A stretch of 64,000 nucleotides of DNA from Paenibacillus agri (lineage in GTDB: Bacteria; Bacillota; Bacilli; Paenibacillales; Paenibacillaceae), in contig NZ_JABWCS010000196.1 of the NCBI RefSeq assembly GCF_013359945.1, forward strand, positions 22,033 through 86,032, given 5' to 3'. Shown here in pieces: positions 8,517 through 18,122 of this stretch. A program made the position numbers and the translations under genes. Position 1 is the first letter of the stretch. Each line of letters starts with the position of its first letter. The notes beneath the pieces were generated by a model that made no database searches, had not been told where the DNA came from, and worked only from the letters and a program-made list of their open reading frames with translations.

Positions 8517-10781
8517 ATGAGGAAAACCACGTATCTTGTATTGATTTTTACATTGTTACTGGCAGGCTTTCCAAATCATGAATATGTCCAAGCTGCGGAT
8601 GCGGGAACCAAATCTGGTTCCCTTGCTATTCCGATCACAACGGGGTTAACAGGGGCGAGTAATAGTGCAAAAAGCTTTTTATTAGATCTGCCTAGTGGAG
8701 TGGCAAGTGCTACTGTTTTGCAAAACACTCTAAAGTATACCGGAAATAACGAGAAGGTTGGCAATCTTTCCATTGAAAATGGAAAGATAAAGCTGACTTT
8801 GAAAGGAACAGCTAATAAGAAGGTTATCGATGATGTGCAGGGTTTTAATGCATCTTATGATCGGAAGTATAACACTAAAATCTACAACTCAATCTGGTTA
8901 TATTCCGACGGAAGACGCTGGCAAATTAATGAATACGATGAAAATAATAATGCTATGAAACACAAAGATAAACCCGCTGAGGACGGATACCCATCTCATG
9001 ATCCTCCCTTGACGGTAGTAACAGCGGGACCTTTACAAGATAGTTCGTATCTCAAATGGTATAACGGTTCTGTATCAGAAGTAATTGACTCACAAGATAT
9101 AATCAATTCTTCCATTAGACCTGTTCTCACTTCCTATTCTGATTACGTGAAAGATGAGCCGAAATTTAAGAACGGCAGAGTTATTATCAATTACTATATT
9201 CCGAATAGCGTTCCTTATGAGCCTGAAGATAAAGAAGGGCTGAGTGGTAAGGCTGAAGGAAGAAAATACTTTGCTAATGTCAGCTATTATTATGAAGCTA
9301 AAGCCAATGTTACCACTTACAGTTATGGTGGAAACATCACCTTCGACTACTCCCTACCTACTGAACCCACATTAAACGGGACAGCTACACTAGAAAAACC
9401 AAGCCCGAACCCAAGCAAATTGGAAGGCAATAAAGTTGAAGTGAAAATTAATGTCAAAGGAGATCTGCTAGGATATACAGACGCCTCTAACATTGAGGAA
9501 TGGGTCTTCTATGCGAAGGAAAAAGGAAAGACCTCCGCTGATATGAAGAAAGACTATAACAAGGTTCTTGCAACATCGAAGAGTTTCGATTTCGAGATCC
9601 CGGCAGTTAAGATAAAAAACGATCTTTTCAGACAGGACTACTCCCTGACTGTTGTTGTACGCTTCAAAAAACCAGTACCTACAAAGAGCGGGTCGATAAC
9701 CTCCTTGGAGCAGAATATGGAAGTGACGGCACGGGCGTACATTGTTCATGATCCTGTTGTAACCTATCCAACTGTACCGAGTACACCAACAAAACCAGAA
9801 GGAAAGCCACCAATTGCCCGAATCAGCGCACCGAAGTTTGTCAAAGCAGGGAATGATATGTTGGTCAATGGCGGGGCTTCAAGCGACCCGGACGGTTATA
9901 TTACTGACTATGCTTGGGGAACACATGGAGCTCAGGGGGAAATTGGTAATACTTCGAGGGGATACATATGGTACACCAGAGAACAGGTTGGTCAGACCTT
10001 CCCGATTGCTCTTACAGTGGTCGATAATGATGGCCTTATCGGCAGTACCAGCACCGAAGTGACTGTTATTGAGCCTACTCCAGATGCTAGTCTTCAAATA
10101 AACGGATCGCTCAAACAAAACCGGAAAACCACCTTAATCAATAGCAGTCAAAGTCCAACTAGGTTCCCGATTATTAAGGAAAAGACCCGGGTAACCCTCA
10201 GCGCAATTAGCGGGGGAACCAATGCTGATATCAAATACGTGGGCAGCTTGGCTGAGCTGGAGAGTAAGGATGTGCTCTTTAAGAAGCCGGGTAAATATCG
10301 GGCTACCATCCATGTAGAAAACACAGCAGGATATGGCGCTGATAGCGAGATCACCTTCGATATCGCTCCCGATGAGCTCCCCTTTGCGTATTTTAATATC
10401 CCTGGGAAGGTGTACAGAGATCCGAGCAACTGGAATAAAGCAGTCGTTTCCATCGATGATATGTCCTTTTCTCCAGACAAGGATAATATCGGCCGTCGGA
10501 TCTGGCAGTATCGATATGATTCTAATAACAACGGAAGTTTTACAGATGAAGGATGGGTAACGTTCAATGATGAGAACAAATCCCGTCTAAATTTGGAATT
10601 GTATCAGGTTGGGAGATACGAGATCCGGCTCACAGTTATTGAAGAGTTTGGACAGGCAACGATTGAAGATTTTGTTACGGATAATGACAGGCAACGAAAC
10701 AACTCTGATAATACTCAGAATGTGATTGAGCGGATTGTCGAAGTAAATAACCGGGCGCCCGAAGTTGATTGGGATCTATAG
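8517..10781 (+). CDS. Secreted PKD-domain protein (754 aa)
   Basis: Signal peptide at residues 1-27 (cleavage likely after VQAA). The N-terminal 400 residues show no recognised family. A PKD-type domain starts near residue 431 (PPIARISAPKFVKAG...SDPDGYITDYAW...TVVDNDG) and another PKD-like region near 621 (PFAYFNIPGKVY). The protein stops at NNRAPEVDWDL, exactly the phrase that usually opens a further PKD domain, so it may be a truncated form of a longer protein. No LPXTG or C-terminal anchor. Coupled to the 1304-aa gene by a 12-base gap. Codon usage is more AT-rich than the housekeeping neighbours. Probably an extracellular adhesin or scaffold. Confidence 0.75.
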   Translation: MRKTTYLVLIFTLLLAGFPNHEYVQAADAGTKSGSLAIPITTGLTGASNSAKSFLLDLPSGVASATVLQNTLKYTGNNEKVGNLSIENGKIKLTLKGTANKKVIDDVQGFNASYDRKYNTKIYNSIWLYSDGRRWQINEYDENNNAMKHKDKPAEDGYPSHDPPLTVVTAGPLQDSSYLKWYNGSVSEVIDSQDIINSSIRPVLTSYSDYVKDEPKFKNGRVIINYYIPNSVPYEPEDKEGLSGKAEGRKYFANVSYYYEAKANVTTYSYGGNITFDYSLPTEPTLNGTATLEKPSPNPSKLEGNKVEVKINVKGDLLGYTDASNIEEWVFYAKEKGKTSADMKKDYNKVLATSKSFDFEIPAVKIKNDLFRQDYSLTVVVRFKKPVPTKSGSITSLEQNMEVTARAYIVHDPVVTYPTVPSTPTKPEGKPPIARISAPKFVKAGNDMLVNGGASSDPDGYITDYAWGTHGAQGEIGNTSRGYIWYTREQVGQTFPIALTVVDNDGLIGSTSTEVTVIEPTPDASLQINGSLKQNRKTTLINSSQSPTRFPIIKEKTRVTLSAISGGTNADIKYVGSLAELESKDVLFKKPGKYRATIHVENTAGYGADSEITFDIAPDELPFAYFNIPGKVYRDPSNWNKAVVSIDDMSFSPDKDNIGRRIWQYRYDSNNNGSFTDEGWVTFNDENKSRLNLELYQVGRYEIRLTVIEEFGQATIEDFVTDNDRQRNNSDNTQNVIERIVEVNNRAPEVDWDL

Positions 10782-10793
10782 AAGGAGGAACAA

Positions 10794-13700
10794 ATGAAAT
10801 TTTCAAAAAAAATAATCATGACCCTAGTGTTTGTTCTTCTGATCACCTCGTTCTCCGAACAGATCCTTGGGGTAAAGGAATTGACAGCAACGGTCTCTGC
10901 CGCAGAAAGTGATGAGATCATACGCTATAAAGACATAACTTTTAATCCGGGTATTGGACAACATGACGGTTGGATCAATATAAATTTCCCTACGACCAAG
11001 TTAACGAATATTACTTACAACAAGATTACTAAAAAGCTATCGTATGACATTGCTCCCGGAAACCCCGATGTGGGGATCGGAATTTATAATTGGCAAATGC
11101 CTAGCGGGAGTTCAAATTTATGGGCGCAAACCATAACGGTGGAATCCTGTTTATCGGTTTATTCGGAGGGAGGCCTGCAATCTGAGATTGCTTATGGAAA
11201 TAATGATTATCAGTGTTTTGGACCCTCTATAGGTGAATGGGCAGGCAATGTTAATTCCTGGTCTGCCGATTACGGGACATGGTGGAAATTCAACAATCCA
11301 GATATTATTAATTATAATTTTTCTTTCAATATGTCTGAATTAAGAGATCGTCAAAAAAATAATAATTATCCAAATGAAAAAAATAATTATCTCCCAAATG
11401 AATACCTGGAAGGATGGAATTACTTTACTGGCTACAAGGCTGGCGACCCTGAATATGTAAGAATGAGAATGAATGTACGCTCAGCTTGGCGCAGGACAGA
11501 TTTAGGTGAGCCTTTAACAACTAGGTATGGGCCGGGAGGCTGGACTCCCTATATGACGGAGGTAGCACGCCTCATACCCAATCATCCCCCTACATTATCG
11601 GTAGGGACACCTAACGGAATCACGTTGGTTAACGCCCCGAATTTGAGCGGTATAAATATTGAAGGGTATGTCAGTGACCCTGATAACGATGATGTGACGG
11701 TAACAGCAGAGATACCGAATGTGTTTTACAAAAAAACGGTAGTACCACAAGCAAAAACATCGAAACCATTTTATATTCCAATCGATGCGATCCAGGACGG
11801 CATTCCCCCCGGGACATACACTGTTCTGATCACAGCGTCAGATCCTTCAGGATTGAAACAAACTGCAAATTTAACCATTAACGTTAAACAGCAACTGCGC
11901 AATAAATCCTTTATTTTAATAGATACAACAATCGAGACCAGAACGAAATTTTTTGACTCTGAAGGCGATCCTAAGTACACGGAGCGTTACAGATACGATC
12001 ATGATCCTAACTTTTATGACAACTCTATGGGGATCATTGGAGACAGCGGACTTTGGCGAACTACTCCCTATCTCTCATTTCCTTTAAGTGGGGTATATAC
12101 GGTGACATTTCAGGGCCGCGATAACCCGTTAAACGATGACCGATTTGATGTCTATCGGAAGTGGAGCCGTGATAACTTATCCTCCATGACCTTCCATGTA
12201 CATCGTAAGCCGATTGCTTTATTCTCGGCCAAATTGGTGGGCGGCACACTACAAATCACAGATAGCAGTTATGACTTGGATCACATCCGTGCAGTCAATA
12301 AAGGTCTGGTAGACCGGCAGTGGCAATATAAGAAAACAGAATCGGGGGTTTGGATTGATGGTCCACCGCCTTCGAATCTTCCATCTACTGATCAATATGA
12401 TATTCGCTTACGTGTGAGGGACGTGGATGGTGAGGACGGATTAGGGGTTTGGAGCGATTGGTGCCAGCGGACGGTTGGAGCTCCTACGAATTTACCACCG
12501 GTAGCACTCTTTACGGTTGATCCGAATATCGTCTCTTATCGCAAGGCAACGACGATTACAGACAGGTCTTTTGATCCTGATAATGACCCATTGGATATTT
12601 ATCAATGGTCTGTGATTAAAAATGGTTGGCAAGAGGTATGGCCTTATTGGGGAGGAGCAGCTACCCCTCCGAATATTGCGCAATTTGGGGTGGGGACGTA
12701 TCAGATCACTCTTAAGGTGCATGATAACCGTGGCCTTTGGTCAGAACCATACAGTCAGACTGTGAAAGTCATTAATCATCCACCGGTAGCAGCCTTTAAT
12801 ATGCCGACAGAAGTGTACAGAGATACGTTGATTACGATGGAAAATATGACACCAGATCCGGATGAAGATGGAGATAGTCTAACCTATCTCTGGTATGCAA
12901 GAAATAATAGCAGTCCATATTATTGGGCGGGTAATCATCGAAACCAGAACATGACAATCCGGGATTTGATCGCTCAAAATGGCATTACCCAGCAGCAAGC
13001 TATTTCAGATGGTTGGGAAATGCGTCTGACGGCTTCAGATGGGTCACTTAGTTCTAATGCAACGAGAAGGTTTACTGTTCTGAATCATGTACCTACTGCG
13101 GCAATCGTTGGTCCATCGACAGCTTATCAATACGATTCTAAACAGTTTACATCAGCTGCTACTGATGAAGATTCATCGGATGTAGCCAGCTTACAATATT
13201 TCTGGAAGGTAACGGACAGCGACGGAACAACTAAGCTATACCGCACCCCAAATATCCAAGTGAATTTTCCAGAACCGGGAATCTACACCTTGGAGCACTG
13301 GGCAGTGGATCAAATAGGAGCCAAATCCAATGTGGATTCACTCAAGGTCACGGTCTACAAAAATCTGGCGCCATCCATGACGATAACATCTCCAGTCGGA
13401 ACAGTCGCCAATCCGACCATTCTTGATAGCGAGAAACAAGGGGATCCATTGATTCAATGGACATACTCCGATCCAGAAAATGATCCGCAAGAGAAGTACC
13501 GGCTAGAGTTTTTCACCAAGCAAGGACTGCTAGCTAAAAGTGTTGAAAATCCGGATACTACTGGGCTACTTAGGCAGTACCAAGTTCCCAATAATACATT
13601 CGAACGCTTTGAATATTTCACAGTTTTAGGACGAGCCTATTCCAAAAATTCGTGGTCTGAGGTTTCTAATGAAAAGTCGTTCATCATCGATAACCCGCCG

Positions 13701-14708
13701 AAACCTGGGTTTACACTGACTACGGATACCGGCAAGGATGCTACGAAGGTACCAATTTATCGTACAGATGTGCTAAGCATCAAGAGTACAGCTTCTGATC
13801 CGGACGAGCCGAAGGGAGACGTTCTATCCTATAAATACTACCTTAAAACTTCCAGCGGAGCAGAAGCATTGGCCAGCTCACAGAAGGACCTCACCAAACA
13901 GTTCACATCTAATGGTACATTTACGTATCGTCAGATTGTTACCGATTCACTGGGGCTGTTTAGAGAGTTGTCCCAAAACATCACCGTAGTGAACCGGTTG
14001 CCGAAGGTCAACATTACGTATCCAACGAGTGACAACCCGAATAAGCCGACCATTGCCAGTACATTGACTCCAATTATTAAGTGGGACTATCAGGATGAGG
14101 ATGGAGATCTGCAGCAACGTTTCCGTGTGAGAATTGTCAATCTGGCCACTGGAGCGATAAAAGTACAGTCCGGGGACCAAGTCTCATCTGCGAAGCAGTG
14201 GCAGATTCCGGCCGGGGCTCTGATCGAGAATGAAAAGTATGCCGTAGAGGTCGAGGTGTTTGACGGATTTGACTGGAGTAATGTTTCCGCTCGGAAATAT
14301 CTCATGGTGAATTTGTTGAGCGTTAAGGGCGGAGTGAAGCATACGGAAGAGTGGAATTTGAATCGACAGAATTATAATCTGAAGAAGAGTGGTGACAGAG
14401 AGCAGCCGCGGGGTTATAGCGTGTTTTGGGCGGGAGAGAAATTTGTTTTCCTGGCGGACACTACAGGGTTGCCGGATACGGTGGAGGTGACTATGCCGGG
14501 CGGGTACAGCACGCAGCTGCGTCCGGACAATGAGGATAAGCTGGTATGGAGGGGGGAACTGTATGATTCCTCTTTTGAAAAGTTGCCTGACGGCCCCCTT
14601 ACGTTCACCTTCACGGCTACGAACGAATATCAGGTCAAAGTCGATAAGGTAACGGTTCAAATCCTGGATGATTGGTCAGAGTATTTCCGGTTTCATCGTA
14701 TAAAATAG
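10794..14708 (+). CDS. Giant secreted PKD-repeat protein (1304 aa)
   Basis: Signal peptide at about residues 1-38, then a unique N-terminal domain (about 40-255, rich in Tyr, Trp and Asn) and at least six Ig/PKD-like domains beginning near residues 262, 567, 663, 765, 969 and 1069 (openings such as NLPPVALFTV, HPPVAAFNM, HVPTAAIVG; SDPDNDD and DPDEDGD calcium-binding-like turns). A final beta domain ends at residue 1304 without LPXTG, S-layer domain or membrane helix. Start ATG has a perfect GGAGG. The most likely role is a surface or pilus-associated adhesin delivered near the Tad-like machine; that link is positional only. Confidence 0.8.
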   Translation: MKFSKKIIMTLVFVLLITSFSEQILGVKELTATVSAAESDEIIRYKDITFNPGIGQHDGWININFPTTKLTNITYNKITKKLSYDIAPGNPDVGIGIYNWQMPSGSSNLWAQTITVESCLSVYSEGGLQSEIAYGNNDYQCFGPSIGEWAGNVNSWSADYGTWWKFNNPDIINYNFSFNMSELRDRQKNNNYPNEKNNYLPNEYLEGWNYFTGYKAGDPEYVRMRMNVRSAWRRTDLGEPLTTRYGPGGWTPYMTEVARLIPNHPPTLSVGTPNGITLVNAPNLSGINIEGYVSDPDNDDVTVTAEIPNVFYKKTVVPQAKTSKPFYIPIDAIQDGIPPGTYTVLITASDPSGLKQTANLTINVKQQLRNKSFILIDTTIETRTKFFDSEGDPKYTERYRYDHDPNFYDNSMGIIGDSGLWRTTPYLSFPLSGVYTVTFQGRDNPLNDDRFDVYRKWSRDNLSSMTFHVHRKPIALFSAKLVGGTLQITDSSYDLDHIRAVNKGLVDRQWQYKKTESGVWIDGPPPSNLPSTDQYDIRLRVRDVDGEDGLGVWSDWCQRTVGAPTNLPPVALFTVDPNIVSYRKATTITDRSFDPDNDPLDIYQWSVIKNGWQEVWPYWGGAATPPNIAQFGVGTYQITLKVHDNRGLWSEPYSQTVKVINHPPVAAFNMPTEVYRDTLITMENMTPDPDEDGDSLTYLWYARNNSSPYYWAGNHRNQNMTIRDLIAQNGITQQQAISDGWEMRLTASDGSLSSNATRRFTVLNHVPTAAIVGPSTAYQYDSKQFTSAATDEDSSDVASLQYFWKVTDSDGTTKLYRTPNIQVNFPEPGIYTLEHWAVDQIGAKSNVDSLKVTVYKNLAPSMTITSPVGTVANPTILDSEKQGDPLIQWTYSDPENDPQEKYRLEFFTKQGLLAKSVENPDTTGLLRQYQVPNNTFERFEYFTVLGRAYSKNSWSEVSNEKSFIIDNPPKPGFTLTTDTGKDATKVPIYRTDVLSIKSTASDPDEPKGDVLSYKYYLKTSSGAEALASSQKDLTKQFTSNGTFTYRQIVTDSLGLFRELSQNITVVNRLPKVNITYPTSDNPNKPTIASTLTPIIKWDYQDEDGDLQQRFRVRIVNLATGAIKVQSGDQVSSAKQWQIPAGALIENEKYAVEVEVFDGFDWSNVSARKYLMVNLLSVKGGVKHTEEWNLNRQNYNLKKSGDREQPRGYSVFWAGEKFVFLADTTGLPDTVEVTMPGGYSTQLRPDNEDKLVWRGELYDSSFEKLPDGPLTFTFTATNEYQVKVDKVTVQILDDWSEYFRFHRIK

Positions 14709-14720
14709 TAAGCATAGACG

Positions 14721-14756
14721 GCGGAGGAAGGTCGATTAGATAACGGCTTCCTCTGC
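14721..14756. terminator. Convergent hairpin between PKD gene and peptidase gene
   Basis: GCGGAGGAAG (14721-14730) pairs with CTTCCTCTGC (14747-14756) with one mismatch. It lies between the plus-strand PKD gene and overlaps the 3' end of the minus-strand gene, a usual place for a bidirectional terminator; T-richness afterwards is modest. Confidence 0.45.
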
Positions 14757-15365
14757 CTGTTCCTTTATATCCTTCATCATTCTGGCGGACCCAGAAGTCA
14801 TAATGAACGTGTCTGAGCGAGCCGCATTATAATTGATCTTGCGCAGGTAATAGCACAGCTTGCCACTATAAATCTTATGATGATACAACGAGAGGGCAAA
14901 GTCCTCTGGCGTAACAAAGCAGGACGGTTTATTCACAGGAAGCCTTTGGGTCTCTTCGAAGACAGACGCGACGAAATGCGAGCAGAAATAGGCGTTTTCC
15001 CTATCAAATTTAATATTAAATAATACTCCAACCAGGCCCAGTAAATGATATTTGTACCGGTCCTGGTGTTTCATCATGCCCTGAACGTGTTTATACATGG
15101 TGTCGTATTCCTCATGGGATACCTTTAATTGATAAATAGCACAGTTTGCACTGTTGTAAAAAGGGTCCACAAAGTTCTCTCGAATAAGCCCGGCGACAAA
15201 CGGGTTGTACATTTTTTTCCTGCCGAAGCTGTAGACTTCTCTCAATTCAGGATCAAAGGCAATGGAGGCGTGATTCAGATTGGCCCTTGTGAACAAGCGG
15301 ATAAAGCCGCTAAAAGCGGTACCCGTTCCGGTCAGCACAATATAGATATGTTTGCTTTGAGTCAT
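14736..15365 (-). CDS. Permuted papain-fold (NlpC/P60-like) hydrolase
   Basis: 209-aa cytoplasmic-looking protein of the permuted NlpC/P60 (YiiX/YaeF-like) type. The His comes first (LNHASIAFDP, about residue 32) and the Cys later (AYFCSHFVASVFE, about residue 128), the reversed order that defines this group. Members hydrolyse amide or ester bonds in peptides or lipids; the substrate is unknown here. No signal peptide is seen. Stands alone on the minus strand, between the PKD gene and transketolase. Confidence 0.7.
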   Translation of the reverse strand: MTQSKHIYIVLTGTGTAFSGFIRLFTRANLNHASIAFDPELREVYSFGRKKMYNPFVAGLIRENFVDPFYNSANCAIYQLKVSHEEYDTMYKHVQGMMKHQDRYKYHLLGLVGVLFNIKFDRENAYFCSHFVASVFEETQRLPVNKPSCFVTPEDFALSLYHHKIYSGKLCYYLRKINYNAARSDTFIMTSGSARMMKDIKEQAEEAVI

Positions 15366-15588
15366 GTCCCAGATCCCTTTCTGCTGGTAGTAATGGATAT
15401 TTCGGTAAAATTCTGTTTGAGTAATTCCATCTTACTGTATAATCCGGCGTTGTAAAACAAACTTTAGTCTTAAACAAATACTGGACCTGAGACCAGTGCG
15501 CACAAAAAGAAATGGTAATGCTTCTACACTAGTGATACAATAAGAGTCAAAATGACATTCTTGAGATTTCAGAGGAGGACAATTTAAA

Positions 15589-17631
15589 ATGAGTGATTCC
15601 ACACAAGCTATCCAGAAGGAAGAGAACTCCACTATCGACAATCTGGCGATCACAACGATCCGTACCCTGTCCATTGATGCAATTGAAAAAGCAAATTCCG
15701 GACATCCAGGTATGCCGATGGGTTCCGCACCGATGGGCTATCAATTGTTTGCAAAAACAATGAACCATAACCCGGAACATCCAACTTGGGTGAACCGTGA
15801 CCGTTTTGTATTGTCCGCAGGACATGGCTCTATGCTGCTGTACAGCCTCTTGCACCTCAGTGGTTATGATCTGCCTATGGAAGAATTGAAGCAATTCCGC
15901 CAATGGGGCAGCTTGACTCCAGGACACCCTGAGTTCGGCCACACCGCTGGCGTTGACGCTACAACAGGCCCGCTCGGACAAGGGATCGGGATGGCTGTAG
16001 GGATGGCACTGGCTGAAGCCCAACTGGGTGCTACTTATAATAAAGATCAACATAAAATCATCGACCACTTTACCTATGCAATCTGTGGTGACGGCGACTT
16101 GATGGAAGGCATTTCTTCCGAATCCGCTTCCCTCGCTGGACATTTGAAGCTGGGCAAGCTGGTAGTACTGTACGATTCCAATGATATCTCCCTTGACGGG
16201 AAGCTGAACTTGGCGTTCTCTGAGAACGTAGCTCAGCGTTTTGAAGCTTATGGCTGGCAAGTGCTGCGTGTAGAGGATGGTAACGATCTTCCTGCTCTGG
16301 AAAAAGCGATTGCTGAAGCACAAGCTGAATTGAACAAACCAACACTGATCGAAGTAAAAACCGTTATCGGTTACGGTAGCCCGAACAAGCAAGGTAAAGG
16401 CGGCCATGGTGGTACACACGGTTCTCCGCTGGGTGCAGAAGAAGCGAAGCTGACCAAGGAATTCTACAAATGGGTATACGAAGAAGATTTCTATGTGCCG
16501 GATGAAGTTCGTGCGCGTTTTGCAGAAGTGAAAGATAAGGGGATTGCCGCTAACAAAGCATGGGACGAGCAGTTCGCAGCTTATAAAAAAGCTTATCCTG
16601 AATTGGCTGCCCAGTTCGAAACCGCTCTGAATGGTGAGCTTCCAGAAGGCTGGGATGCTAATCTTCCGTTCTACACAACAGAAGATAAAGCCGTGTCCAC
16701 ACGCGTGGCTTCCGGTAGTGCACTGAACGGTCTGGCTCCAAGCGTACCACAACTGGTTGGTGGTTCTGCAGACCTTGAGAGCTCCACAATGACTCACCTG
16801 AAAGACCTGCCGGTCTTTACATCTGAATCTTATGAAGGCCGCAATATCTATTTCGGCGTTCGTGAATTCGGTATGGCAGCAGCGATGAACGGGATTGCAC
16901 TGCACAGCGGTCTGAAAGTATTCGGCGGTACGTTCTTCGTATTCACTGACTACTTGCGTCCGGCAGTTCGTCTGGCTTCCATCATGAAGCTGCCTGTAAC
17001 TTATGTTCTGACTCACGACAGTATCGCTGTTGGTGAAGATGGTCCTACTCACGAGCCGATCGAACAATTGGCTTCCCTGCGTATCATTCCAGGTCTTACT
17101 GTGATTCGTCCGGCAGATGCCAACGAAACTTCGGCAGCTTGGGCGTATGCGCTCGAGAACAAGGACAACCCGGTAGCACTGGTGCTTACTCGTCAAAACC
17201 TGCCGATCCTGGCTGGTACTGTGGAAGGCGTGCGCGAGAACATCAAACGCGGTGGATACGTAGTTTCCGATGCGAAGAATGGCACCCCGCAAGCACAAAT
17301 CATTGCGACGGGTTCCGAAGTTCAACTGGCAGTGAAAGCACAAGCTGCTTTGGCTGAAGAAGGCATTGATGTTCGTGTCATCAGCTTGCCAAGCTGGGAT
17401 CTGTTCGAAAAACAAGACAAAGCATATCGCGATTCCGTGATCCTGCCGGGCGTTAAAGCCCGTCTGGCGATTGAAATGGCACAAACCTTCGGTTGGGAAC
17501 GTTACACTGGAGATCAAGGCGACATCCTGGGTATCACAACCTTCGGTGCTTCAGCGCCTGGCGATACTGTAATCAAAGAGTATGGTTTCACCGTGGAGAA
17601 TGTAGTTAGCCGCGTAAAAGCTTTGCTGTAA
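15589..17631 (+). CDS. tkt: Transketolase
   Basis: Thiamine-diphosphate enzyme of the non-oxidative pentose phosphate pathway, moving two-carbon ketol units between sugar phosphates. Full length (680 aa). ThDP motif GDGDLMEG and N-terminal substrate motif [14 protein letters not shown] are intact, as are [18 protein letters not shown] and the pyrimidine-domain phrase [22 protein letters not shown] follows AGAGGAGG. A long open frame on the opposite strand is a codon-bias shadow. A TACAAT at 15536-15541 is a possible -10 box. Followed 31 bases later by ppnP. Confidence 0.97.
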   Translation: MSDSTQAIQKEENSTIDNLAITTIRTLSIDAIEKANSGHPGMPMGSAPMGYQLFAKTMNHNPEHPTWVNRDRFVLSAGHGSMLLYSLLHLSGYDLPMEELKQFRQWGSLTPGHPEFGHTAGVDATTGPLGQGIGMAVGMALAEAQLGATYNKDQHKIIDHFTYAICGDGDLMEGISSESASLAGHLKLGKLVVLYDSNDISLDGKLNLAFSENVAQRFEAYGWQVLRVEDGNDLPALEKAIAEAQAELNKPTLIEVKTVIGYGSPNKQGKGGHGGTHGSPLGAEEAKLTKEFYKWVYEEDFYVPDEVRARFAEVKDKGIAANKAWDEQFAAYKKAYPELAAQFETALNGELPEGWDANLPFYTTEDKAVSTRVASGSALNGLAPSVPQLVGGSADLESSTMTHLKDLPVFTSESYEGRNIYFGVREFGMAAAMNGIALHSGLKVFGGTFFVFTDYLRPAVRLASIMKLPVTYVLTHDSIAVGEDGPTHEPIEQLASLRIIPGLTVIRPADANETSAAWAYALENKDNPVALVLTRQNLPILAGTVEGVRENIKRGGYVVSDAKNGTPQAQIIATGSEVQLAVKAQAALAEEGIDVRVISLPSWDLFEKQDKAYRDSVILPGVKARLAIEMAQTFGWERYTGDQGDILGITTFGASAPGDTVIKEYGFTVENVVSRVKALL

Positions 17632-17662
17632 GCTATTGCAACTTATAGGGGGAGAACAGGAC

Positions 17663-17980
17663 ATGAGCGAGTTTAAGAATGCGACGATTGTCAAGGCAGC
17701 CAATGTGTATTATGGAGGGCAAGTCACCAGCCGTACGGTTCATTTGGAAAATGGAACCAAGGTAACCCTTGGCATCATGCTTCCGGGTGTATACGAGTTC
17801 GGTACAGACGGTCCTGAGATTATGGAGATTCTGTCCGGCGACTTGAAGGTGTTGCTTCCCGGTGCAGAGGTATGGCAGGAGATTAAAGGAGCGGAGACTT
17901 TCCACGTTCCTGGTAACTCCAAATTTGCGCTGGAAGTATTCGGCGTAACGGATTATATCTGTTCTTACCCAGAGTTGTAA
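17663..17980 (+). CDS. ppnP: Pyrimidine/purine nucleoside phosphorylase, PpnP family
   Basis: Small single-domain cupin of the PpnP (DUF1255/UPF0345) family, which phosphorolyses several nucleosides to base plus ribose 1-phosphate. The 105-aa product has family hallmarks: MSEFKNATIVKAANVYYGG at the N terminus, GVYEFGTDGPEIMEILSG, and W-x-x-I near residue 73. Start at ATG 17663 behind AGGGGGAGAA. Located 31 bases after transketolase, which fits the flow of ribose phosphates into the pentose phosphate pathway, and followed by a strong terminator. Confidence 0.85.
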   Translation: MSEFKNATIVKAANVYYGGQVTSRTVHLENGTKVTLGIMLPGVYEFGTDGPEIMEILSGDLKVLLPGAEVWQEIKGAETFHVPGNSKFALEVFGVTDYICSYPEL

Positions 17981-17985
17981 TTTGT

Positions 17986-18018
17986 AAAAGGAGCTCCGCT
18001 TGTGCGGGGCTCCTTTTC
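17986..18018 (+). terminator. Rho-independent terminator after ppnP
   Basis: GGAGCTCCGC pairs with GCGGGGCTCC around a TTGT loop, followed by TTTTC; ends the tkt-ppnP unit. Confidence 0.85.
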
Positions 18019-18032
18019 TAATCGGTTACAAC

Positions 18033-18080
18033 AAAAGACTGCTTTTCTGGACCAGCGGGTCCGAGAAAAAGCAGTCTTTT
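18033..18080. terminator. Second, bidirectional terminator between convergent genes
   Basis: AAAAGACTGCTTTTCT pairs with AGAAAAAGCAGTCTTTT. With A-runs on one side and T-runs on the other it can serve the minus-strand dehydrogenase as well as ppnP. Confidence 0.75.
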
Positions 18081-18122
18081 GTTCAATGCAGCAGTGAATC
18101 CTTCGGCTGCAACTACACTATA

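Noticed and set aside
15547..17517. 656-codon open frame antisense to transketolase
   Set aside because: Exactly overlays tkt, Cys/Phe/His-rich composition without any domain, no ribosome binding site; a shadow caused by the codon bias of a highly expressed gene.
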